NCBI RefSeq assembly: GCF_910591885.1
Contig: NW_025963556.1
Span: forward strand, 1,550,001-1,614,000
Direction of reading: 5' to 3'
Origin: Bombus terrestris
Lineage: Eukaryota > Arthropoda > Insecta > Hymenoptera > Apidae
DNA length: 64,000 nucleotides
The notes under the pieces are model-generated. The model saw only the letters and a program-made list of their open reading frames with translations. It did not search any database and had not been told where the DNA came from. A program made the position numbers and the translations under genes. Position 1 is the stretch's first letter, and every line of letters begins with the position of its first letter. This document shows, piece by piece, positions 41,132-52,447 of this stretch.

Positions 41132-42270
41132 TTCGTTTTAACGTACAACGTTATATAGAATTACGATATAACGCACAACGCTATGTCGTATTACGTTATA
41201 ACTTATCATGTCATGTAGTATTACGTTATAACGTATGACGTTATGTAGTATTACGTTATTAAGAATAACGTTATATTGTGTAACTTTATAACGTATGACC
41301 TTATGTTGTATTACGTTATAACGTATAAAGACATGTAGTATTACGTTATAACGTATGACGTCATGTGGTATTACGTTATTACGAATATCGTAATATTGTA
41401 TTACTTTATGACGTATGACGTCATGTAGTATTACTATATGACGTATGACGTCATGTAGTATTACTATATGACGTATGACGTCATGTAGTATTAGGTTATA
41501 ACGTATAAAGTTATGTATTATTACGATATAACGTATGACGTTAAGCAGTATTAGGTTATAACGTATGACGTTATGTAGTATTAGGTTATAACGTATGGCG
41601 TTATGTAGTATTACGATATAACGTATGACGTTATGCAGTACTACGTTATAACGTATGACGTTATGTAGTGTTACGTTATAATGTATGACGTTATGTAGCA
41701 TTACGGTATTTCGAACAACGTTGTATTGTGTTACTTTATAACGTATGACGTTATGTAGTGTTACGTTATAACGTATGACGCCGTGTAGTATTACGTTATA
41801 AGTATAACATTATGTAGTATCACGTTATAGCGTATGACGTCATGTAATATTGCTTTATGACGTATGACGTCATGTAGTATTTCCTTATAACGTATGACGT
41901 TATGTAGTATTACGATATAACGTATGACGTCATGTAGTATTACTTTATGACGTATGACGTCATGTAGTATTACTTTATGACGTATGACGTCATGTAGTAT
42001 TACTTTATGACGTATGACGTCATGTAGTATTACTTTATGACGTATGACGTCATGTAGTATTACTTTATGACGTATGACGTCATGTAGTATCACTTTATGA
42101 CGTATGACGTCATGTAGTATTTCGTTATAACGTATGACGTTATGCAGTATTACTTTATGACGTATGACGTCATGTAGTATTACTTTATGACGTATGACGT
42201 CATGTAGTATTACTTTATGACGTATGACGTCATGTAGTATTACTTTATGACGTATGACGTCATGTAGTAT
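41132..42270 (+). repeat. HOR unit H27, 1,139 bp, S-type end
   Basis: ACAACGCTATGTCG near 41176 is shared only with H30 (shift 3,312 bp). GTTATTAAGAATAACG near 41256 disrupts the loop of the hairpin but leaves its arms nearly intact. The GCGG and half-monomer part is missing: type A copies run from the 29-bp-monomer side straight to the S terminal element. Confidence 0.85.
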
Positions 42271-43169
42271 TTCGTTTTAACGTACAACGTTATATAGAAT
42301 TACGATATAACGCACAACGTTATGTCGTATTACGTTATAACTTATCATGTCATGTAGTATTACGTTATAACGTATGACGTTATGTAGTATTACGTTATTA
42401 CGAATAACGTTATATTGTGTAACTTTATAACGTATGACCTTATGTTGTATTACGTTATAACGTATAAAGACATGTAGTATTACGTTATAACGTATGACGT
42501 CATGTGGTATTACGTTATTACGAATATCGTAATATTGTATTACTTTATGACGTATGACGTCATGTAGTATTACTATATGACGTATGACGTCATGTAGTAT
42601 TAGGTTATAACGTATGAAGTTATGTATTATTACGATATAACGTATGACGTTAAGCAGTATTAGGTTATAACGTATGACGTTATGTAGTATTAGGTTATAA
42701 CGTATGGCGTTATGTAGTATTACGATATAACGTATGACGTTATGCAGTACTACGTTATAACGTATGACGTTATGTAGTGTTACGTTATAATGTATGACGT
42801 TATGTAGCATTACGGTATTTCGAACAACGTTGTATTGTGTTACTTTATAACGTATGATGTTATGTAGTGTTACGTTATAACGTATGACGCCGTGTAGTAT
42901 TACGTTATAAGTATAACATTATGTAGTATCACGTTATAGCGTATGACGTCATGTAGTATTACGTTATTACGAATATCGTAATATTGTGTTACTTTATGAC
43001 GTATGACGTCATGTAATATTGCTTTATGACGTATGACGTCATGTAGTATTTCCTTATAACGTATGACGTTATGTAGTATTACTTTATGACGTATGACGTC
43101 GTGTAGTATTACTTTATGACGTATGACGTCATGTAGTATTACTTTATGACGTATGACGTCATGTAGTAT
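42271..43169 (+). repeat. HOR unit H28, 899 bp
   Basis: Copy of H24 at a shift of 4,706 bp with one CTATATG monomer and the same deletion. GACGTCGTGTAG near 43097 is private and removes one CRE-like palindrome. Confidence 0.86.
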
Positions 43170-44443
43170 TTCGTTACAACGTATGACGTTATGTCGTATT
43201 ACGTTATAACTTATCATGTCATGTAGTATTACGTTATAACGTATGACGTTATGTAGTATTACGTTATTACGAATAACGTTATATTGTGTAACTTTATAAC
43301 GTATGACCTTATGTTGTATTACGTTATAACGTATAAAGACATGTAGTATTACGTTATAACGTATGACGTCATGTGGTATTACGTTATTACGAATATCGTA
43401 ATATTGTATTACTTTATGACGTATGACGTCATGTAGTATTACTATATGACGTATGACGTCATGTAGTATTACTATATGACGTATGACGTCATGTAGTATT
43501 AGGTTATAACGTATGAAGTTATGTATTATTACGATATAACGTGTGACGTTAAGCAGTATTAGGTTATAACGTATGACGTTATGTAGTATTAGGTTATAAC
43601 GTATGGCGTTATGTAGTATTACGATATAACGTATGACGTTATGCAGTACTACGTTATAACGTATGATGTTATGTAGTGTTACGTTATAACGTATGACGCC
43701 GTGTAGTATTACGTTATAAGTATAACATTATGTAGTATCACGTTATAGCGTATGACGTCATGTAGTATTACGTTATTACGAATATCGTAATATTGTGTTA
43801 CTTTATGACGTATGACGTCATGTAATATTGCTTTATGACGTATGACGTCATGTAGTATTTCCTTATAACGTATGACGTTATGTAGTATTACTTTATGACG
43901 TATGACGTCATGTAGTATTACTTTATGACGTATGACGTCATGTAGTATTTCGTTATAACGTATGACGTTATGCAGTATTACGATATAACGTATGACGTTA
44001 TGCGGTATTAGGTTATAACTTATGACGTTATGGAGTATTACGTTATAACGTATGACGTCATGTGGTATTACGTTATTACGAATAACGTTATATTATGTTA
44101 CGTAATGTAGTATTACTTTATGACGTATGACGTCATGTAGTATTACTTTATGACGTATGACGTCATGTAGTATTACTTTATGACGTATGACGTCATGTAG
44201 TATTACTTTATGACGTATGACGTCATGTAGTATTACTTTATGACGTATGACGTCATGTAGTATTACTTTATGACGTATGACGTCATGTAGTATTTCGTTA
44301 TAACGTATGACGTTATGCAGTATTACGATATAACGTATGACGTTATGCAGTATTAGGTTATAACGTATGACGTCATGTAGTATTACTTTATGACGTATGA
44401 CGTCATGTAGTATTACTTTATGACGTATGACGTCATGTAGTAT
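43170..44443 (+). repeat. HOR unit H29, 1,274 bp, L-type end, collapsed start marker
   Basis: Third member of the GTGTGACGTTAAGC lineage (near 43541) after H22 and H26. It is exactly 30 bp shorter than those because of its collapsed start marker. Confidence 0.85.
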
Positions 44444-45807
44444 TTCGTTTTAACGTACAACGTTATATAGAATTACGATATAACGCACAACGCTATGTCG
44501 TATTACGTTATAACTTATCATGTCATGTAGTATTACGTTATAACGTATGACGTTATGTAGTATTACGTTATTACGAATAACGTTATATTGTGTAACTTTA
44601 TAACGTATGACCTTATGTTGTATTACGTTATAACGTATAAAGACATGTAGTATTACGTTATAACGTATGACGTCATGTGGTATTACGTTATTACGAATAT
44701 CGTAATATTGTATTACTTTATGACGTATGACGTCATGTAGTATTACTATATGACGTATGACGTCATGTAGTATTACTATATGACGTATGACGTCATGTAG
44801 TATTAGGTTATAACGTATAAAGTTATGTATTATTACGATATAACGTATGACGTTAAGCAGTATTAGGTTATAACGTATGACGTTATGTAGTATTAGGTTA
44901 TAACGTATGGCGTTATGTAGTATTACGATATAACGTACGACGTTATGCAGTACTACGTTATAACGTATGACGTTATGTAGTGTTACGTTATAATGTATGA
45001 CGTTATGTAGCATTACGGTATTTCGAACAACGTTGTATTGTGTTACTTTATAACGTATGACGTTATGTAGTGTTACGTTATAACGTATGACGCCGTGTAG
45101 TATTACGTTATAAGTATAACATTATGTAGTATCACGTTATAGCGTATGACGTCATGTAATATTGCTTTATGACGTATGACGTCATGTAGTATTTCCTTAT
45201 AACGTATGACGTTATGTAGTATTACGATATAACGTATGACGTCATGTAGTATTACTTTATGACGTATGACGTCATGTAGTATTACTTTATGACGTATGAC
45301 GTTATGAAGTATTTCGTTATAACGTATGACGTTATGCAGTATTACGATATAACGTATGACGTTATGCGGTATTAGGTTATAACTTATGACGTTATGGAGT
45401 ATTACGTTATAACGTATGACGTCATGTGGTATTACGTTATTACGAATAACGTTATATTATGTTACGTCATGTAGTATTACTTTATGACGTATGACGTCAT
45501 GTAGTATTACTTTATGACGTATGACGTCATGTAGTATTACTTTATGACGTATGACGTCATGTAGTATTACTTTATGACGTATGACGTCATGTAGTATTAC
45601 TTTATGACGTATGACGTCATGTAGTATCACTTTATGACGTATGACGTCATGTAGTATTTCGTTATAACGTATGACGTTATGCAGTATTACTTTATGACGT
45701 ATGACGTCATGTAGTATTACTTTATGACGTATGACGTCATGTAGTATTACTTTATGACGTATGACGTCATGTAGTATTACTTTATGACGTATGACGTCAT
45801 GTAGTAT
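44444..45807 (+). repeat. HOR unit H30, 1,364 bp, S-type end
   Basis: Shares ACGCTATGTCG with H27 but retains the GCGG segment and half-monomer (near 45471) that H27 lost. GTACGACGTTATGCAG near 44936 is private. Confidence 0.86.
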
Positions 45808-46616
45808 TTCGTTTTAACGTACAACGTTATATAGAATTACGATATAACGCACAACGTTATGTCGTATTACGTTATAACTTATCATGTCATGTAGTATTAC
45901 GTTATAACGTATGACGTTATGTAGTATTACGTTATTACGAATAACGTTATATTGTGTAACTTTATAACGTATGACCTTATGTTGTATTACGTTATAACGT
46001 ATAAAGACATGTAGTATTACGTTATAACGTATGACGTCATGTGGTATTACGTTATTACGAATATCGTAATATTGTATTACTTTATGACGTATGACGTCAT
46101 GTAGTATTACTATATGACGTATGACGTCATGTAGTATTACTATATGACGTATGACGTCATGTAGTATTAGGTTATGACGTATGCCGTCATGTAGTATTAC
46201 TTTATGACGTATGACGTCATGTAGTATTACTTTATGACGTATGACGTCATGTAGTATTACTTTATGACGTATGACGTCATGTAGTATTTCGTTACAACGT
46301 ATGACGTTATGTAGTATTACGGTATTTCGAACAACGTTGTATTGTGTTACTTTATAACGTATGATGTTATGTAGTGTTACGTTATAACGTATGACGCCGT
46401 GTAGTATTACGTTATAAGTATAACATTATGTAGTATCACGTTATAGCGTATGACGTCATGTAGTATTACGTTATTACGAATATCGTAATATTGTGTTACT
46501 TTATGACGTCTGACGTCATGTAATATTCTGTTATGACGTATGACGTCATGTAGTATTTCCTTATAACGTATGACGTCATGTAGTATTACTTTATGACGTA
46601 TGACGTCATGTAGTAC
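45808..46616 (+). repeat. HOR unit H31, 809 bp, recombinant
   Basis: After two CTATATG monomers the text switches to TTAGGTTATGACGTATGCCG (near 46168) and type A copies, then re-enters at GGTATTTCGAACAACG. Private marks after the 29-bp monomer are GACGTCTGACGTCATG (near 46506) and ATATTCTGTTATG (near 46522); both recur in H33 and H34. Confidence 0.85.
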
Positions 46617-47455
46617 TTCGTTACAACGTACAACGTTATATAGAATTACGATATAACGCACAACGTTATGTCGTATTACGTTATAACTTATCATGTCATG
46701 TAGTATTACGTTATAACGTATGACGTTATGTAGTATTACGTTATTACGAATAACGTTATATTGTGTAACTTTATAACGTATGACCTTATGTTGTATTACG
46801 TTATAACGTATAAAGACATGTAGTATTACGTTATAACGTATGACGTCATGTGGTATTACGTTATTACGAATATCGTAATATTGTATTACTTTATGACGTA
46901 TGACGTCATGTAGTATTACTATATGACGTATGACGTCATGTAGTATTACTATATGACGTATGACGTCATGTAGTATTAGGTTATAACGTATGAAGTTATG
47001 TATTATTACGATATAACGTATGACGTTAAGCAGTATTAGGTTATAACGTATGACGTTATGTAGTATTAGGTTATAACGTATGGCGTTATGTAGTATTACG
47101 ATATAACGTATGACGTTATGCAGTACTACGTTATAACGTATGATGTTATGTAGTGTTACGTTATAACGTATGACGCCGTGTAGTATTACGTTATAAGTAT
47201 AACATTATGTAGTATCACGTTATAGCGTATGACGTCATGTAGTATTACGTTATTACGAATATCGTAATATTGTGTTACTTTATGACGTATGACGTCATGT
47301 AATATTGCTTTATGACGTATGACGTCATGTAGTATTTCCTTATAACGTATGACGTTATGTAGTATTACTTTATGACGTATGACGTCATGTAGTATTACTT
47401 TATGACGTATGACGTCATGTAGTATTACTTTATGACGTATGACGTCATGTAGTAT
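46617..47455 (+). repeat. HOR unit H32, 839 bp, recombinant
   Basis: Opens with a CTTCGTTACAACGTACAACG marker. It has the TGATGTTATG junction and 60-bp insertion, then three type A copies and a collapsed marker at its right end. The GGTATTTCG segment, GCGG segment and half-monomer are absent. Confidence 0.84.
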
Positions 47456-48234
47456 TTCGTTACAACGTATGACGTTATGTCGTATTACGTTATAACTTAT
47501 CATGTCATGTAGTATTACGTTATAACGTATGACGTTATGTAGTATTACGTTATTACGAATAACGTTATATTGTGTAACTTTATAACGTATGACCTTATGT
47601 TGTATTACGTTATAACGTATAAAGACATGTAGTATTACGTTATAACGTATGACGTCATGTGGTATTACGTTATTACGAATATCGTAATATTGTATTACTT
47701 TATGACGTATGACGTCATGTAGTATTACTATATGACGTATGACGTCATGTAGTATTACTATATGACGTATGACGTCATGTAGTATTAGGTTATGACGTAT
47801 GCCGTCATGTAGTATTACTTTATGACGTATGACGTCATGTAGTATTACTTTATGACGTATGACGTCATGTAGTATTACTTTATGACGTATGACGTCATGT
47901 AGTATTTCGTTACAACGTATGACGTTATGTAGTATTACGGTATTTCGAACAACGTTGTATTGTGTTACTTTATAACGTATGATGTTATGTAGTGTTACGT
48001 TATAACGTATGACGCCGTGTAGTATTACGTTATAAGTATAACATTATGTAGTATCACGTTATAGCGTATGACGTCATGTAGTATTACGTTATTACGAATA
48101 TCGTAATATTGTGTTACTTTATGACGTCTGACGTCATGTAATATTCTGTTATGACGTATGACGTCATGTAGTATTTCCTTATAACGTATGACGTCATGTA
48201 GTATTACTTTATGACGTATGACGTCATGTAGTAC
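47456..48234 (+). repeat. HOR unit H33, 779 bp, recombinant
   Basis: Copy of H31 (most of it at a shift of 1,618 bp), sharing TTAGGTTATGACGTATGCCG near 47786, GACGTCTGACG near 48124 and ATATTCTGTTATG near 48140. It is 30 bp shorter because its start marker is collapsed. Confidence 0.85.
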
Positions 48235-49808
48235 TTCGTTACAACGTACAACGTTATATAGAATTACGATATAACGCACAACGTTATGTCGTATTACGTT
48301 ATAACTTATCATGTCATGTAGTATTACGTTATAACGTATGACGTTATGTAGTATTACGTTATTACGAATAACGTTATATTGTGTAACTTTATAACGTATG
48401 ACCTTATGTTGTATTACGTTATAACGTATAAAGACATGTAGTATTACGTTATAACGTATGACGTCATGTGGTATTACGTTATTACGAATATCGTAATATT
48501 GTATTACTTTATGACGTATGACGACATGTAGTATTACTATATGACGTATGACGTCATGTAGTATTACTATATGACGTATGACGTCATGTAGTATTAGGTT
48601 ATAACGTATGAAGTTATGTATTATTACGATATAACGTATGACGTTAAGCAGTATTAGGTTATAACGTATGACGTTATGTAGTATTAGGTTATAACGTATG
48701 GCGTTATGTAGTATTACGATATAACGTATGACGTTATGCAGTACTACGTTATAACGTATGACGTTATGTAGTGTTACGTTATAATGTATGACGTTATGTA
48801 GCATTACGGTATTTCGAACAACGTTGTATTGTGTTACTTTATAACGTATGACGTTATGTAGTGTTACGTTATAACGTATGACGCCGTGTAGTATTACGTT
48901 ATAAGTATAACATTATGTAGTATCACGTTATAGCGTATGACGTCATGTAGTATTACGTTATTACGAATATCGTAATATTGTGTTACTTTATGACGTCTGA
49001 CGTCATGTAATATTCTGTTATGACGTATGACGTCATGTAGTATTTCCTTATAACGTATGACGTTATGTAGTATTACGATATAACGTATGACGTCATGTAG
49101 TATTACTTTATGACGTATGACGTCATGTAGTATTACTTTATGACGTATGACGTCATGTAGTATTACTTTATGACTTATGACGTCATGTAGTATTACTTTA
49201 TGACGTATGACGTCATGTAGTATTACTTTATGACGTATGACGTCATGTAGTATTACTTTATGACGTATGACGTCATGTAGTATTTCGTTATAACGTATGA
49301 CGTTATGCAGTATTACGATATAACGTATGACGTTATGCGGTATTAGGTTATAACGTATGACGTTATGGAGTATTACGTTATAACGTATGACGTCATGTGG
49401 TATTACGTTATTACGAATAACGTTATATTATATTACGTCATGTAGTATTACTTTATGACGTATGACGTCATGTAGTATTACTTTATGACGTATGACGTCA
49501 TGTAGTATTACTTTATGACGTATGACGTCATGTAGTATTACTTTATGACGTATGACGTCATGTAGTATTACTTTATGACGTATGACGTCATGTAGTATTA
49601 CTTTATGACGTATGACGTCATGTAGTATTACTTTATGACGTATGACGTCATGTAGTATTTCGTTATAACGTATGACGTTATGCAGTATTACGATATAACG
49701 TATGACGTTATGCAGTATTAGGTTATAACGTATGACGTCATGTAGTATTACTTTATGACGTATGACGTCATGTAGTATTACTTTATGACGTATGACGTCA
49801 TGTAGTAT
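48235..49808 (+). repeat. HOR unit H34, 1,574 bp, L-type end
   Basis: Starts like H32 but is full length. It keeps the GACGTCTGACG and ATATTCTGTTATG marks (near 48995-49020), has two CTATATG monomers and a GACGACATG variant near 48521. ATATTATATTACGTC near 49425 is a variant of the half-monomer junction. Confidence 0.85.
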
Positions 49809-50107
49809 TACGTTTTAACGTACAACGTTATATAGAATTACGATATAACGCACAACGTTATGTCGTATTACGTTATAACTTATCATGTCATGTAGTATTA
49901 CGATATAACGTATGACGTTATGTAGTATTACGTTATTACGAATAACGTTATATTGTGTAACTTTATAACGTATGACCTTATGTTGTATTACGTTATAACG
50001 TATAAAGACATGTAGTATTACGTTATAACGTATGACGTCATGTGGTATTACGTTATTACGAATATCGTAATATTGTATTACTTTATGACGTATGACGTCA
50101 TGTAGTA

Positions 50108-50227
50108 TTACTATATGACGTATGACGTCATGTAGTATTACTATATGACGTATGACGTCATGTAGTATTACTATATGACGTATGACGTCATGTAGTATTA
50201 CTATATGACGTATGACGTCATGTAGTA
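50108..50227 (+). repeat. CTATATG monomer run, four copies (variable-number segment)
   Basis: Four successive type A monomers with CTATATG replacing CTTTATG. The copy number at this fixed site is 0-4 across units: none in H36 and H37, one in H3, H10, H24 and H28, two or three in most, four here and in H40 and H41. Each step is one 30-bp monomer. Confidence 0.88.
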
Positions 50228-50783
50228 TTAGGTTATAACGTATGAAGTTATGTATTATTACGATATAACGTATGACGTTAAGCAGTATTAGGTTATAACG
50301 TATGACGTTATGTAGTATTAGGTTATAACGTATGGCGTTATGTAGTATTACGATATAACGTATGACGTTATGCAGTACTACGTTATAACGTATGACGTTA
50401 TGTAGTGTTACGTTATAATTTATGACGTTATGTAGCATTACGGTATTTCGAACAACGTTGTATTGTGTTACTTTATAACGTATGACGTTATGTAGTGTTA
50501 CGTTATAACGTATGACGCCGTGTAGTATTACGTTATAAGTATAACATTATGTAGTATCACGTTATAGCGTATGACGTCATGTAGTATTACGTTATTACGA
50601 ATATCGTAATATTGTGTTACTTTATGACGTATGACGTCATGTAATATTGCTTTATGACGTATGACGGCATGTAGTATTTCCTTATAACGTATGACGTTAT
50701 GTAGTATTACGATATAACGTATGACGTTATGCAGTACTACGTTATAACGTATGACTTTATGTAGTGTTACGTTATAACGTATG

Positions 50784-51443
50784 ACGTTATGTATTAGTAC
50801 GATATAACGTATGACGTTATGCAGTATGAGGTTATAACGTATGACGTCATGTAGTTTTGCGTTATAACGTATGACGTCATGTAGTATTAGGTTATAACGT
50901 ATGCCGTCATGTAGTATTACGTTATAACATATGACGTCATGTAGTAATACGATATAACGTACAACGTTATATAGAATTACGATATAACGCACAACGTTAT
51001 GTCGTATTACGTTATAACGTATCATGTCATGTAGTATTACGTTATTACGAATAACGTTATATTGTGTTACCTTATAACGTGTGACCTTTTGTTGTATTAC
51101 GTTATAACGTATAAAGGCATGTAGTATTACGTTGTAACGTATGACGTCATGTAGTATTACTTTATGACGTATGACGTCATGTAGTATTATGTTATAACAT
51201 ATGCCGTCATGTAGTATTACGTTATAACATATGACGTCATGTAATATTACGATATAACGTACAGCGTTATATAGAATTACGATATAACGCACAACGTTAT
51301 GTCGTATTACGTTATAACGTATCATGTCATGTAGTATTACGTTATAACGAATGACGTTATGGAGTATTACGTTATAACGTATGACGCCATGTGGTATTAC
51401 GTTATTACGAATAACGTTATATTATGTTACTTTATGACATATG
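50784..51443 (+). repeat. Q block in H35, 660 bp (180-bp deletion)
   Basis: The segment from ATACCGTATG through the second ATGCCG is missing: the text passes from CGTACAGCG and GTCGTATTACG directly to ACGTATCATG (near 51300-51325). The deletion endpoints fall in two direct copies of a roughly 50-bp sequence 180 bp apart, as expected for slippage or unequal exchange. Confidence 0.88.
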
Positions 51444-52447
51444 ACGTCATGTAGTATTACTTTATGACGTATGACGTCATGTAGTACTACTTTATGACGT
51501 ATGACGTCATGTAGTACTACTTTATGACGTATGACGTCATGCAGTATTACTTTATGACGTATGACGTCATGTAGTATTTCGTTATAACGTATGACGTTAT
51601 GCAGTATTACGATATAACGTATGACGTTATGCGGTATTAGGTTATAACTTATCACGTTATGGAGTATTACGTTATAACGTATGACGTCATGTGGTATTAC
51701 GTTATTACGAATAACGTTATATTATGTTACGTCATGTAGTATTACTTTATGACGTATGACGCCATGTAGTATTACTTTATGACGTATGACGTCATGTAAT
51801 ATTGCTTTATGACGTATGACGTCATGTAGTATTTCCTTATAACGTATGACGTTATGTAGTATTACTTTATGACGTATGACGTCATGTAGTATTACTTTAT
51901 GACGTATGACGTCATGTAGTATTACTTTATGACGTATGACGTCATGTAGTATTACTTTATGACGTATGACGTCATGTAGTATTTCGTTATAAAGTATGAC
52001 GTTATGCAGTATTACGATATAACGTATGACGTTATGCGGTATTAGGTTATAACTTATGACGTTATGGAGTATTACGTTATAACGTATCACGTCATGTGGT
52101 ATTACGTTATTACGAATAACGTTATATTATGTTACGTCATGTAGTATTACTTTATGACGTATGACGTCATGTAGTATTACTTTATGACGTATGACGTCAT
52201 GTAGTATTACTTTATGACGTATGACGTCATGTAGTATTACTTTATGACGTATGACGTCATGTAGTATTACTTTATGACTTATGACGTCATGTAGTATTTC
52301 GTTATAACGTATGACGTTATGCAGTATTACGATATAACGTATGACGTTATGCAGTATTAGGTTATAACGTATGACGTCATGTAGTATTACTTTATGACGT
52401 ATGACGTCATGTAGTATTACTTTATGACGTATGACGTCATGTAGTAT

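Larger units (their letters stand above)
46141..49020 (+). repeat. 1,618-bp tandem duplication in H31-H34
   Basis: TTATGACGTATGCCG at 46171 and at 47789, and CTTCGTTACAACGTACAACG near 46617 and 48235, recur at 1,618 bp. The GTCTGACG and ATTCTGTTATG marks are private to this stretch. Confidence 0.86.
49809..52447 (+). repeat. HOR unit H35, 2,639 bp, carries a shortened Q block, L-type end
   Basis: Opens with ATTACGTTTTAACG rather than ATTTCGTTTTAACG. Four CTATATG monomers (50108-50227). ATAATTTATGACG near 50415 is shared with H36 and H37. It keeps both the 29-bp monomer (near 50530) and a Q block, so Q and the 29-bp monomer are not mutually exclusive. Confidence 0.86.

Noticed and set aside
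37565..45807. A single clean 4,706-bp super-unit repeated twice.
   Set aside because: H24 and H28 match at that shift, but the units that follow are in different order (S, L, S against L, S), so only part of the interval is duplicated at 4,706 bp.
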